Positions 33,591 to 46,185 of a stretch of 64,000 nucleotides of DNA are shown here, in pieces. Position 1 is the first letter of the stretch, and every line of letters begins with the position of its first letter. This DNA comes from Buddleja alternifolia. Its lineage: Eukaryota; Streptophyta; Magnoliopsida; Lamiales; Scrophulariaceae. A model generated the notes under the pieces. It did no database searches, was not told the DNA's origin, and saw only the letters and a program-made list of their open reading frames with translations. Made by a program: the position numbers and the translations under genes. Where the stretch lies: assembly GCA_019426215.1 (NCBI GenBank), contig CM033393.1, positions 29,514,591 to 29,578,590 of the forward strand. Reading direction: 5' to 3'.

Positions 33591-34775
33591 ATGGAACTTT
33601 TTGTTTTTGAAACTAACTGTTCTATGACCGTCTTTTCTACTTCGTGGATTCTGGACTCAGGGGCTAGTGCCAATGTTTGTTGTTTGGATCAGGGTTTGCA
33701 GAGAAGTAGAAAGCTGGGCCGAGAAGAAGTGATGATCAAAGTAGGCAGCGGGGAAAGCGTCACGACTACTAGGATTGGATCTACTTCTCTTTATTTGAAT
33801 TTTGGACATTTATTGTTTTTAGATTATGTTTTAGTTTTGCCCAAGGGGCTTAAAAACATTGTTTCTATTCCTATCTTAGTTAAGATTGGATCTACATTCC
33901 GTTTTTCTAAATTAAATTGCGACATTTATTATGGAAATAAATTAGTTGACAATGCTTCTTTAGTTAATGGTTTGTATTATTTAAATGTTCGTAATTCATC
34001 TGATGTGAATGTTGTAACTCGTAAACATGGTAGTCAAGAAGCTTACCTAAAACTCAAGTGGCATCTTAGACTAGGCCATGTCGGAGAGCACAAGATCCAC
34101 AAAATGGAAAAGGATAGGCTATTAAGCTCACTGGGATCGGATCCTTATCCAACATGTGGATCATGTTTCTTAGGTAAGATGGCTAGATCGCCTTTCACAG
34201 GGACTTTTGAACGAGCTACTCAATTCTTAGGGTTAGTGCACACCGACGTCTGCAGATCATTTGGAGAAATGGCTCGTGGGGGTTTCTACTACTTCATCAC
34301 TTTCACAGACGATTGTTCAAGATATGGTCTAGTGTATCTGATGAAGCAAAAGTCTGAATCCTTTGAAAGGTTCAAAGAGTTCAAAGCCTTAGTAGAAAAT
34401 CAAACTGGGCAAAATATAAAAACTCTACGATCGGATCGTGGAGGAGAATATATAAGTGCCGAGTTTGATGAATTCCTTAGACAACAGGGAATAACATTAC
34501 AACTAACACCACTAGCAACTCCCCAGCTAAATGTAGTAGCCGAGCGAAGGAACCGAACATTGTTGGACATGGTTCATTCCATGCTTAGTTACACTGATTT
34601 ACCCATTTGGTTGTGGGGGTATACGCTCCTAACTACTGCTTATATATTGAATAGATATCCCTCCAAATCAGTTCCTAAAACTCCGCATGAGATATGGAGT
34701 AATTGGAAACCAAGTCTTAACCACATTAAGATTTGGGGGTGTCCTGCTTATGTCAAGAAGACTAAAGTGGATTAA
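33591..34775 (+). pseudogene. Copia-B protease-integrase
   Basis: The 394-codon frame has the protease motif WILDSGASANVCC, the integrase zinc-binding segment (WHLRLGHVGEHK...CGSCFLGKM) and the core residues Asp in HTDVC, Asp in LRSDRGGEY and Glu in VVAERRNRT. In the last phrase the conserved Asn-Gly reads Asn-Val. It ends at a stop codon in VKKTKVD, where related copies (51651-52529) continue with KLEARSLKGHFVGYPED, so the integrase C-terminus is out of frame or cut off. Confidence 0.88.
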
Positions 34776-35947
34776 TTGGAGACAAGATCCCTCATGGGAC
34801 GTTTCATTGGTTATCTTGAAGATTCCATGGGATTTTTCTTTTACTTGCATAATGATCAAAGAATCATCGTGGCCCTACAAGCTCACTTCCTTGAAGATGA
34901 GTTCATCTTGGAAGGGGGCAAAGGTAGGAAAATTGTTCTATAAGAACAAAATGAAACTCCCTTAGAGACATCTGTCCAAGAACCAAGGCCAGAACCAATA
35001 GTAGCACAACCACCACATAGATCTGGTAGAATACCACATGAACCTGAAAGGTATGGGCATCTACTGTAGGGGGAGCCAGAGCTTCACAATGTAGTACAAG
35101 AATATTATGGAGATGATCCTTGTACCTATGATCAAGCGATGTTAGATGTCGACGCTTCAAGATGGCGAGAAACCATGGAAACAGAGATGGACTTTATGCA
35201 ATCGAACCAAATCTGGACTTTGGTAGATCATCCTGAAGGTATCAAACCTATAGGATGTAAGTGGATCTACAAAAGAAAGATAGGTAGCGATGGCAGGGTT
35301 GACACCTTTAAAGCCAGGCTCGTAGCGAAAGGGTATAGTCAAAGAGAAGGAATTGACTATCAAGAAACCTTTTCGCTCGTGGCCATGATAAAATCCATCC
35401 AAACACTGTTATCTATAGCTGCATACTTAGATTATGAGATATGGCAAATGGATGTCAAAATGGCTTTTCTGAATGGATGGATTCCTCGAGGAGGATATCT
35501 ATATAGAACAGCCAAAGGGTTTTATCTCCGAGACCAATATCCATAAAGTATGTAAACTTGAGAGGTCCATATACGGTCTTGAGTAAGCATCTAGAAGCTG
35601 GAATCTTGGTTTTGATGAAATAGCAAAGGGATATGGCTAAATCAAGAACGAAGATGAACCCTGTGTCTACAAGAAGACTAGTGGGAGCAAACTCTCGTTC
35701 TTAGTACTATATGTGGGTGAGATTCTGCTTATAGGAAATGACGTAGAAATGCTCACCACAGTCAAGAAATGACTTTCGAGTACGTTTTCCATGAAAGACT
35801 TGGGAGAAGCGACGTACATTCTAGGAATTCGTATCTACAGAGATAGAATGAATAGAATGATAGGTCTCTCCCAAGCCCTTTACTTAGAAAAGGTCTTAAA
35901 AAGGTTTAGGATGGACAACTCTAAGAAAGGGTTTCTTCTCATGAGGC
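34776..35947 (+). pseudogene. Copia-B integrase C-terminus and reverse transcriptase, multiply broken
   Basis: Pieces include 35139-35546 (RWRETMETEMDFMQSNQIWTL, KARLVAKGYSQREG, MDVKMAFLNG) and 35791-35979 (MKDLGEATYILGIRIYRDR). Between them the catalytic motif reads YVGEILLIGND in place of YVDD, so the polymerase site has lost both aspartates. Several stops and frame changes confirm it is dead. Confidence 0.85.
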
Positions 35948-36688
35948 ATGGGGTACAAGTCTATGTGTCCTCAAAGTGAGGAAGATAGACAAGAGATGAG
36001 TAACATGCCCTATGCTTCAGCAATTGGTAGCCTGATGTATGCAATACTGTGTACTAGACCCGACATTGCCTATGATGTAAGCGTGGTGAGTCAATTTCAG
36101 GCAAACCCAGGAAAGGAACATTGGATAGTTGTGAAAAATATCCTAAAGTATCTCAAAAGAACTAAGGATATGATTCTCATCTATGGAGGTGGAGGCCTGA
36201 AGATGGAAGGTTATTCTAATTCAGACTTTCAGTCTGATGTTGATGACCGAAAATTCACTTCAGGGTTTGTTTTTACACTCAATGGTGGAGCGGTGTCTTG
36301 GAAAACTTCCAAGCAAAGCACAACCGCTGATTCCACCACTGAAGCTGAGTATGTGGCAGCCTCAGAGGCAGCTAAAGAAGCTGTTTGGATGAGAAAGTTT
36401 CCTAGAGAACTTGAATCGGTCCCTAGTGCTCAGCTCTCGTTACCACTTTATTGTGTTAACAATGGAGCAATAGCGCAAGCCAGGGAACCGAGGTCTCATA
36501 ACAAATCCAAACACATTGAGAGAAGATTTCACATCATCAGGGAGATCGTTAGCAGAGGAGAGATAGCAGTGCAAAAAATAGCCTCAACTGAAAATATAGC
36601 TGATCCGTTCACCAAACCACTACCTCAGGCTGTTTTGGACCGACACCTGGAAAGGATGGGTATTAGATACCACAATGAGTGGCATTGA
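35948..36688 (+). pseudogene. Copia-B RNase H region
   Basis: The 246-codon frame runs from the reverse transcriptase tail (ASAIGSLMYAILCTRPDIAYD) through RNase H (SWKTSKQSTTADSTTEAEYVAA, KSKHIERRFHIIREI, IADPFTKPLPQAVLD). Two active-site positions look changed. The Asp of the first strand is Asn (GYSNSDF; other copies of this family are expected to have D), and the YCDNNGA motif reads YCVNNGA. It ends 3 bases before the polypurine tract. Confidence 0.88.
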
Positions 36689-36703
36689 GTGCAAGTGGGA
36701 GAT

Positions 36704-38284
36704 TTTTAGGATCTTGCCTTCGAATGTCATAGAGGATAGTGTAAATAGGGCATCTATCTTATATTGAACTTAAATTATATTTATAATAAAAGGCATTATT
36801 TTGTTTTCACTTAATTCTTATCTGCATCTATAAGTTGTGTAAAACATTTTGTCCATATTTTCAGTGCGATCCCTCTACTTCCTATGGGATAGGAAGAATG
36901 GCACTAGAGATATCGACCTTGATTGTTAAAACTAATTCACAAGTAATATGAAGTCTTTAATGGGCAAATAAAGAGTTCGAATACTTGTACAATCTTAGCT
37001 CTGACATGGGAGTGCCTGTCTGGTATCACAGGATGATAGGAGATTGAGATTGTAGGCACGTCAGTGGCACTGATATGCTCGAACACGACTCACATCGATT
37101 CTGTCACATGGGTTTTCACTCTGTGACTGTCAATGACAGAACTGATTATGCGTAATAGGTAATGTGAACCTTTGACCTGAAACATCATGCTGAAGATACA
37201 CTTGTGATGTCAAGTCTTTCATTAGAGTAGTTAGACCGAATTCACCCATTGGTGGGGTCGACCTCGAAATGCAAACTTGACATAACCATGATTCTCACTT
37301 GACCAGGGAACGTGAACAAAGGGTTTATACATATACGGTGTTTACGATTGGAAGGTTCTGGAATGATCCATTCATTCGTATTTCATTTGGGCTACGAAGT
37401 GGGCCACGTAACTGGTTAGGTGTTACCCACTTCCTTTGGTTTTCTCTCATTGCCAAATGAAACGAACCTAAAGAGTCGTGCTAAAGAATTGATGAAGAAA
37501 ATTGAAAAAGGATTTTCTATTTTCTATTTTATTTTGGAGAGATTTAATTTATTGGATAAATTGAATAATTGATTAATTAATTAAATAGATAAGATTAATT
37601 ATTATTTAATTTCTTGGAGAAATATATTAATGAATTAATTTATCTAAATTAATTAATTTCATTATTTAATTAATTTATTTATTCGATAAAATGAATTATT
37701 AATTGAATAAAGGATTAATTAAACAAAGCAAAAGAAACATCCCGGGCCCCATATGGGGCGTCCAAGAGGACGCCCATTAGGGCTAGTTGGATGATCAATT
37801 TGGTCTCTTTTGTTTTGTCTTGGTCAATAAGTCATTGAGATATAAAAGGTTTCTCTTGACTTTAACTTTAAAACACAAGATACAATTTATTGTAACTCTC
37901 CAAATAATAGAAGAAAGAAAAATATCCTCCCCTTCTATACACACTAGCTGTCGCCCCTATAGAGAAAGAAGTGGGATTTTTCATCATCAATTCGTGCGTG
38001 ATTATTTAGAGACAACATGCTTCGTTGTTTGGATCAATTTTCAAGAAGCTTCAAGAAATCAAGACTTGAAGATTACTAGGATTGAAGAATTCAAGAAGTT
38101 CATCAATTCGAAGAGTTGAAGAAAAATTGGATTCTCTTACCACCTCGCTTCAACGGGTAAGATGATTTATTCGTTTAAGCAGTTTATTGATTCAATTATG
38201 CTATTAGAGAAACACTTTGGGTTTTATTAAAATTTATGAAATCCTTCCTCTGGGTTATGAGTTTTTACACGAAACCCAAAAACA
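36704..38284 (+). repeat. Copia-B 3' LTR
   Basis: 1581 bp. It starts TTTTAGGATCTTGCC (the expected TG has become TT) and ends ...CCCAAAAACA before the ACAAC duplication. It contains AATAAA-like signals and the core phrases shared with families C and D ('cacatgggttttcactctgtgactgtcaatgacag'). Confidence 0.88.
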
Positions 38285-38425
38285 ACAACTTGAATTGATT
38301 CAACCTTTCACTAGTGAAGAGGTAAAAAAGGCAATATTCAGTATCCACAGCACTAAGAGTCCGGGGCCTGATGGATATGACAGTGATTTCTTTAAAAGGA
38401 CTTAGAGTATTGTAGGGGGAGAGGT
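38285..38425 (+). pseudogene. LINE fragment 2: start of reverse transcriptase
   Basis: The 141-bp remnant resumes the LINE after Copia-B. It encodes PFTSEEVKKAIFSIHSTKSP and GPDGYDSDFFKRT, the conserved entry of plant LINE reverse transcriptase, then a stop in place of the expected Trp. It is cut at 38425 by the next LTR and continues at 42992. Confidence 0.88.
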
Positions 38426-41400
38426 TGTTGGGTTTCGCGTAAAAACACATAAAAGCAGCGGAAGGATTTCAAGAATTTAATTAAAAACCCAAAAGTGTAC
38501 TTTAATTAGCATAATTGAATCTCAAACATGCATTAACGAGTAAATCTGACTTACCCGTTGAAGCGAGGTGGTAGGAGAATCCAATTCATCTTTTAAACTT
38601 TAGCTTGATGAACTTCTTGAATTCTTCAACCCTCGTGTTCTTCAAATCTTGAAGTTGTAGATGAATCCAACAATGAATCACGTTGCCTCTAAATTATCAC
38701 GCGCGGACTGATGACGAAAAATTCCCTTCTTGTTCTCTATAGGGGCGACGACTTTGGTGTATAGAGAGGAAGGATATTTTTCTTCTTCTATTCTTTGGAA
38801 AGTTACAATTCATGTAATGTATTCTCTTCACTAGGTTAAAGTCAAGAGAGCCCTTTTATAACTCAATGACTTGTTGACCAAGACAAAACAAAAGAGACCA
38901 ATTTGATCATCCAACCTAGAGGATGCCCCATATAGGACCCAGAATTCTTTTGTTTTGTTAATTTCTTTATTCAATTTTATTTTATCCAATAAATAAATAT
39001 ATTAATAAAATAATAAATTTAATTAGATAAATTAATTCATTAATATATTTCTCTAAGAAATTAATTAATAATTAATCTTATCCAATAAGCAATTAATTAT
39101 TTAACTTATCCAATAAATTAAATCTCTCCAAAATAAAATAGAAAATAGAAACTTCTTTTTTCAATTTTCTTCATCAATTCTTGAGCACGATTTTTTAGGT
39201 TCGTTTCATTTAGCAATGAGTGGAAACCAAATGAAGTGGGTTGTCACGCCCCAAATTTAATGCCTAAAGGTCCAAAATTTGAGAGTGTGAGCCTATCAAA
39301 ACAACAGTTCATCCCAAAATCTCCCAACAAATCAACAACTTATAGTGGGTTCCCAACCCTAACACTGTCAATCAGGTAAATAAACTTACTATCCATGTCT
39401 TAATTTTCAATTGTCACGTCTAGGATTGTCCATGTCTGCAATCATGATCCTCGGAGCCAGTTCAACTACTCAAGTCACCTATAACTGGAAGGAAGTAGTG
39501 AAATACGTAAGCAAAGGCTTAGTAAGCGTCAATGTATGTGTGAAAGGTGCTTAAAATAGTTTTTAGACCCAAAATTGATAAATTAATAAGGTGAAAACAA
39601 TAATAGTTTTTGTTTTTCAAATGATCATTGGAAACACGAGTTAAAATGATGTTTGCATGCATCAAACCATTTAAGCAATAAATGGTAAGACTCCAAAACT
39701 TTAGTGTATGCATGATAAAGTTTTGTTCAAGGATCGTTGAAAGCATGAGTAAAGATTGGATTTTTGTTCATAAGAACAGGTTAAGCAACGAGCGATATGA
39801 TACTCACGTTTTAAAACATGCATTTAAATAATAGGCAGTTCAATGCAAGTAACATGTACAAGCCACGCTTAAGCAGGAGGGGGCCATGTAAGCAGTACCA
39901 TCGCGTCCGAGGACTCGCCCATGGCACTTTTGGTCCCACTGCTTCTTCCTTATCACCCCTGAACACGCGACTTAAAAGCCATCACCGTACACCTCCCCAC
40001 GAAGGCTAGCGATGCCTGATTGGTCATATCCGGAGTATGCCACACGATCTAGTACCTATTCACCCTCAGAACACTCCGTCTTTAGGTGTTGGAATTTGGC
40101 CTTGGTTAGCGAGATCCGTTTAAGACCGCAAGCACATGCTTGACCAGCCGAACCCTGCCTTATCCACGCCCGACACTTGGACCCTATATATAACCACGTA
40201 ACATGCAACACGTATTACTTGAATATAGTCACGATGTATGATCACGATACATGAATCACATGATGGAGTAATTTCACGAAATCCATAACCAATGTTTATT
40301 TTGAAAGCACTTTTGCAAAAATGCATTTGAACAAGTATGCAATCACGTATGTCACGAATGATTTAATGAAGCATTTTAGCTCACAACAGAATATCGAATC
40401 GAGCAAATAGTTTTTCAGAATTTCATTAAAATGATGTTTTCCATGAAATCATTTTCACAAAACATGCTTGGAAAAATTTTCTCGCAATATGTCTTTGAAA
40501 CATTTATGCAGTTACCATTTGGCAACATGAGATGGCTAATTTAAAATGAGTTCATAATTTTATTTTTAAAGCGTTGAAACTCGTTTTCATGTGAAGTATC
40601 AAAGCACGATGCCAGTATATTGATATATATACGACGTGATGAAAATTCCTTCCAGTTTTGAAAGACATATAACTATACTTTTGAGAGGCAACTCACCTCG
40701 TCCAATTGAATACCAAAGCTCAAGTTCAGTGTTAGAGTGATGCTCAACCTATCTCGTAAGTGCAATTACCTATTCCAAATAACTATACTCATCAATAAGC
40801 TCATAAAATCCACTTATCCGATAATTGTTAATTTTCAATATGATACTCTTAATCACAATAATCAAAGATTAAGGTCAAGCTAACTTACCCAACACTTATC
40901 ATGCTTCACGACAATATATAACTGGGAGACGAAAAGATTTAACCTTCATTGTTCATTCGTGCACAAGATTACATCAGATCGCTCCACTATGCGCCTCCAT
41001 TGTCACGCGTCTCTGCCATTATCCTTGTTTATTCCCTTTAACCTCCTAATCATCAAGTAATCTTAGTATACATATATTCTCAAATAACTAATCTTTCGCA
41101 TAATGAAAATTCCATCTCTACAATCAGAACATGAATAGGTTAAATCGGCCTTCAAAATCAACACTCCAAATCTGCCCATTTAGGTACCTCCTGCCACCTT
41201 TTACTAAAATCAACTTTATGACCATATTACACTATGTATCTCGGCACTTGTTACCAAATAAACATTTACACACACATGGAGTTTTCATAATGGTCTTGAA
41301 TTTACAACAGCATCACGAAAAGGGGTATTTCAACACAAAGAAACATGAACGATAGTTTCTGGAAACTAAAACAGCACACTGGCATAGATCGTTTGGTGGC

Positions 41401-42991
41401 TATTTCTGGACTATTTCCTCATCAATTTTCAACAAACTTTACCATTCAACATATCTAAACCAAATAAGGATTCTAAATATGGTTTTTCATGTATAATCAG
41501 AGCATAGAAAAAGGGGGTTTTGGGCAATTGAATATGAAACACAGATTCTGAAATTGCTTAGAGATTATTGGCAATGATGATTTGACTGAGAATACTGAAA
41601 TATCTTCTAAATGATTTTTAACAAAACTTACCAGTAACAATATCTACACTCAATGGGATTTCTTGGGATGGTCTTGCAGGTCCAATCAGACCATTGGAAT
41701 GCCTATTTCTTGGCAAAAGAAAATAGGATATGCTTCTGGAAATCAAAATCTGGACAGCCTAGCGCATGGTGTGGGGCGATTCTGAAACTTTCCGTAGTAG
41801 ATAAGGAAAATCAGATTCCATATTGTTGTTCCTCATCGTCTTGTGAATAATTTGAGCTAAAGAACACTTAATTTGGACATCATTTGATCCCTGAAAACTT
41901 GAAAATATAAACAATGCCAGTGCTGAAAATGTTGTGCGAAAATGCTGATTTTCCCGATATATTCGTTATAAAACTACTACATAGTAAATCAAGTAATTTT
42001 CGATAGAGTATACTATTAGTCACCGAGTTAGTAAATTATCATTAAAAAAAAACTTGGGTTTCACATGGGTAACACTTAGCCAGTCATGTGGCCCACTTCG
42101 TAGCCCAAATGAAATACGAATGAATGGATCATTCCACAACCTTTTAATCGTAAGTGTGTATGTATAAAACCTTCGTTCATGTTCCTCAGTCAAGTGAGAG
42201 TCATGGTTATGTCAAACTCATTGGATTTGACCATATGTATAAATTGTAATAATACGAGATCATTGAGATTGATTTGGTGCCTAGCACAATCGTCTCGTTT
42301 GCTTTGGCCAAAGACTTTGATCTCTATTTATCTATAATTACATAGGGTACATTCTCATTCACTTATGAGAGAACACATCCCTCTTAGATATCTACTAAGA
42401 CTACCACTTGCCCATCAAGTCCACATTTCGAGGTTGACCCCACCAACAGGTGAATTGGGTCTAACTACTCTAGTGAAAGACTTGACGTAACAAGTGCATC
42501 TTCAGCCTGATACTTTAGGTTAAAGGTTCACATATACCTATTACGCATAATCAGTTCTGTCATTGACAATCACAGAGTGAAAATCCATGTGATAGAACCG
42601 ATGCGAGTCGTGTTCGAGCATATCAGTTTCACTGATGTGCCTACAATTTATCTCCCATCATCCCATGATACTAGACAGGTACTCCCATGTCGGAGTTAAG
42701 ATTGTACAAGTATTCGAAGTCTTTATTTGTCCATTAAAGACTTCATATTCCTTGAAAACGTATTTTAGTAATCAAGATCGATCTCTCTAGTGCCACTCTT
42801 CTTATCCCATAGGAAGTAGAGGGATCACACTGAAAACATGTACAAAATATTTTACACAACTTATAGATGCAAATAAGAATTATGTGAAAACTTAAATGAT
42901 GCATTTTATTATAAACAATATTTAAGTTCAATACAAGATAGATGCCCTATTCATACTATCATCTATGGCATCTGAGGGCATAATCCTAACA
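38426..42991 (-). repeat. Solo LTR of family B, interrupted by a 2.8-kb insertion
   Basis: GAGGT flanks it at 38421-38425 and 42992-42996. On the minus strand it starts TGTTAGGATTATGCCCTC at 42991 and ends CGAAACCCAACA at 38426. Without the insert it is about 1.74 kb and matches the Copia-B LTR. No internal region is attached. Confidence 0.9.
39242..42065 (+). mobile_element. LTR-like insertion (TGTCACGCCCC...CA, TGGGT duplication)
   Basis: TGGGT flanks it at 39237-39241 and 42066-42070. It starts TGTCACGCCCCAAATT, a start I associate with long plant Ty3/gypsy-type LTRs, and ends GGGTTTCACA. The 2824 bp hold no reading frame of note and no internal LTR copy, so it is best read as a very long solo LTR. 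A short non-coding retroelement is an alternative. Confidence 0.7.
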
Positions 42992-44399
42992 GAGGTAACA
43001 ACTGCTATTCTGGACTTCTTTAACAATGGCCAGATGTGTAAACAATTGAATAGAACTGTACTAGCACTTGTGCCTAAGGTGGAGCATTCAAAGAAAGCAG
43101 GGGATTTCAGGCCAATTGCTTGCTGTAACACCATATATAAGTGTATTTCAAAGCTCATCACTAGTAGATTGGCAAAGTTTTTACCCTATCTGATTAATGA
43201 GAACCAGGGGGCATTTTTGAAGGGGAGATCCATAATTGATAATATGCTGTCAAGAGCTCATTAGACTATACAACAGGAAGAAGCTGTCTCCTAGATGTTT
43301 GATGAAAATAGACATTCAAAAGGTATATGATTATGTAGATTGGGCTTTTTTGAAGGATATGTTGGAGGGGTACATATTTCCACAAACTTTCTGTAAATGG
43401 GTCATGGATACTTTGGTGTTAAATTGGGAGAACCATGGATGTTTCCATGGTCAGAGGGGAATTAGGCAAGGAGATACAATGTTCCCTTTGCTCTTTGTTC
43501 TAGTCATGGAGTATTTAATAAGAAGTCTATAGATAGCCACATAGAATGATAAATTTAGATACCATTTAGCTTGTAAATAGTTGAATTTGACCAATATCTG
43601 TTTTTCTGATGAGTTGATGCTCTTTTGCAAGGCATCACCTCAGTCAGTTCAAATTCTTTGGGGGAGGTTTCAAAAAATTTCAGGTACTACAGGTCTGTAT
43701 GCAAATCAGAGTAAATCCAATATGTACATAATGGGGGAGGGTATCACAAGGTCTTAAGGAAGAACTGTTGCAAATGACTGGATTTAGAGAGGGAGATTTC
43801 CCAATGCGATATCTTGGAGCTCCCTTGTCTCCTATCAAATGGACTAGGCAGGATTGTCACACTTTGGTTGAAAAAATGATATTAAATCTTAAGTGTTGGG
43901 CCTCTAGAAATCTGTCTTATGCAGGGAGGTGCCAACTGATTAATTCAGTGTTGATGTCACTACATATATATTGGTCCTGTATTTTTCTCCTACCCCAAGT
44001 TGTTATGAAAGAAATTAAACAAAAATGTAGAGAATTATTATGGGGAAGGAAAGAAAACTTAAGGAAAATGGCCCTGGTTAGTTGGCAAAATATCTGTGCT
44101 AAAAAGAAGTTTGGAGGGCTCAATGTAAAGAATTGTAAATTGTGGAATATAGATGTGGTGGACAAGCAAGTTTGGGCTTTGTCTCAGAAAGCAGACACTT
44201 TATCGGTGAAATGGATACATACTGTATATCTGAAAGACACTGAATTTTAGGCTTATAGCCCTCCTTCTGATTGTAGTTGGGCATGGATGAAAATTGATTC
44301 GGTGAAAAGGAAAATGAGGGCTGGATACAATGAGAATACATGGATGCACATTAAATCTGGACATTATACCATTTCTAGTGGCTATGAGTATCTGCAAGG
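42992..44399 (+). pseudogene. LINE fragment 3: reverse transcriptase body
   Basis: The piece resumes directly after the solo LTR. The first frame (42965-43264) has LNRTVLALVPKVEHSKKAG, DFRPIACCNTIYKCISK and NQGAFLKGRSIIDN. After a frameshift, 43236-43532 has MKIDIQKVYDYVDWAFL (normally KAYDS/DTVEW) and GIRQGDTMFPLLFVLVMEYL. The catalytic FADD box reads FSDE (about 43605). The frame 43768-44250 has MRYLGAPLSPIKW and the LINE thumb/linker (NLSYAGRCQLINSVLMSLH). Several stops are present. The element is cut at 44399 by Copia-C, and I did not find its 3' end. Confidence 0.87.
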
Positions 44400-46170
44400 T
44401 GTTGTGAATCCTGGTTCATGTGCAACGAAAAATGATAAATCATATCCGGATTCATAATCGGATCACTTTTGAGTTTTAATGATTTTATATATTTTGAAAA
44501 TAATATGATGGTAAAATCTAATTTCATCTTTTTCACTAACCTTTTGATTTGATTAAAGACTTGATCTTTCGTTAGCAGCAATCCCAAACTCCTGCCTCTA
44601 GATATCACGCCAGAACAAACTTTGAAGAAAAATCAACGAACCATTGCACCACTATGGCCGATGGCTTCTTTAGGGGAGGAGAGTGATTTTTGCTCTTCTT
44701 CTTTCTTTGCTGTCAAGTCTATTGTGAGAGTTAAGTTTTGACTGAACTAGTGTTAGGTTTATATAAGGAGTGATGAGCTTGGAATTAACTAATTTCTTGA
44801 GCCCATCCAACTCACACTCACACGCCTCACACACGCCCATCCTCATCCTATTGGGCTAAGTTGACTTTCAACTTAGTCCAATTATTAATTCGGTCCAACA
44901 TATTTTAATCCAATTAAAATATAATACTAATTAATAATCATCTAAATTAAATAATCTAATTATTTAATAAAAGGATGACTATAATAAATAAGTCTATTTA
45001 TTTATTATAATTAAATTATTTCCATTAATCTAATTAATCAAATAAACTAATGCGTTCATAATAAATACATCTAAATATTTATTATAAATTTATTTTCATT
45101 AATCCAATTAATCAAATAAATTAATTTGCTCATCAAATAGAAAATTATGTAATTTATATATTTGACAATGAAAGAATTTTTTTCGCTCAATTCCCTTAAG
45201 CACGATTCATTAGATTTGTTTCAATTGGCATTGTAAGGAAACCAAGGATGTGAGTGTCACTAAGCCAGTCACGTGGACTCACATCGGAACCCAGTTGAAA
45301 TGAATAGATCAATACGAACCTTTAGGTCACAAATACCATGTGAATATAAGCCCTTCACTGTAACATCCCGATCGAGTGAGAGTCATGGATTATGCAAACT
45401 CACAGGACTCGATGCTGTGCTTTAGAGAATCATAGTAAGACGAAATTATTGAACTACCCTTATGTACTATACATAAGTCAGTTCTCCTGCTTTGGCCCAA
45501 AACTTATAATTTCATTTACCTACAATTGCACAGGACGTTAACTCGTTACTACTCGAGACAGTGAATCCCCTATTGACAATCACCAAACATTTTCCACTTG
45601 TCCTACTGGAATCGCACTTCGAGGTTGATCCCACCAAACGATGAAATGGATCTAACTACTCTAATAACTCGTTCAGTGTCATAAGTCCAATCTTTGTGAA
45701 TCCTCAGGTCTAAGGCTCACGCACACTACCGCGACTAGTAATCCAATCATTGACGTCAAAGAGTAATTACCCATGTGATTGAATTACGGCGAGCCATGTT
45801 CAAATATATCAATTCCATTGATATATCTATAACCAAGCTCCCACCATCCAAAGTGACTGACTGACAGTCCTTGTCAAAGCTTGTGTCATACAAGTCTAGT
45901 CTTAATGCCCAATTAAGACTCGTCAACTTGCGAACTCTAGTTTAAGTAAATAAGGAACCGATACTTCTGGTGTCCATCTCTTCTAACCATTGAGGAGTAG
46001 AAGCTCCCTCTTGATTACCTTGGACCTATTTATTCAATACTTATATTAATGCCATCAAGATTGATATGAACAAAACAATGCCTAAATTAAAGAATAAGAG
46101 TTTGTACAACATAAAGGTAAATGCCCTATTAATCTAATTCCTCTATGGCATGGAGGGCATAATCCTGACA
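44400..46170 (-). repeat. Copia-C 3' LTR (left in the window)
   Basis: 1771 bp from TGTTGTGAATCC to AATCCTGACA. The outer end joins the LINE at 44399. It shares with the other families the phrases 'gagtgagagtcatgg' and 'cttcgaggttgatcccacca'. Confidence 0.82.
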
Positions 46171-46185
46171 ATCTCCCACTTGCAC

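Larger units (their letters stand above)
22319..38284 (+). mobile_element. Copia-B: Ty1/copia LTR retrotransposon inserted in the LINE, itself disrupted
   Basis: The flanks ACAAC at 22314-22318 and 38285-38289 are the 5-bp target duplication. The 5' LTR survives only as 22319-22461; the 3' LTR is 36704-38284. Between them lie a CACTA-type fragment with Copia-A inside it, then gag (from about 32863), protease-integrase, reverse transcriptase and RNase H on the plus strand. A polypurine tract ('gcaagtgggagat', 36691-36703) precedes the 3' LTR. The rest of the 5' LTR, the primer site, the leader and the gag start are missing. Confidence 0.9.

Noticed and set aside
39818..40009. 63-codon frame in the TGTCACGCCCC element
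   Set aside because: Isolated, Arg/Pro-rich translation of a GC-richer patch; no family signature.
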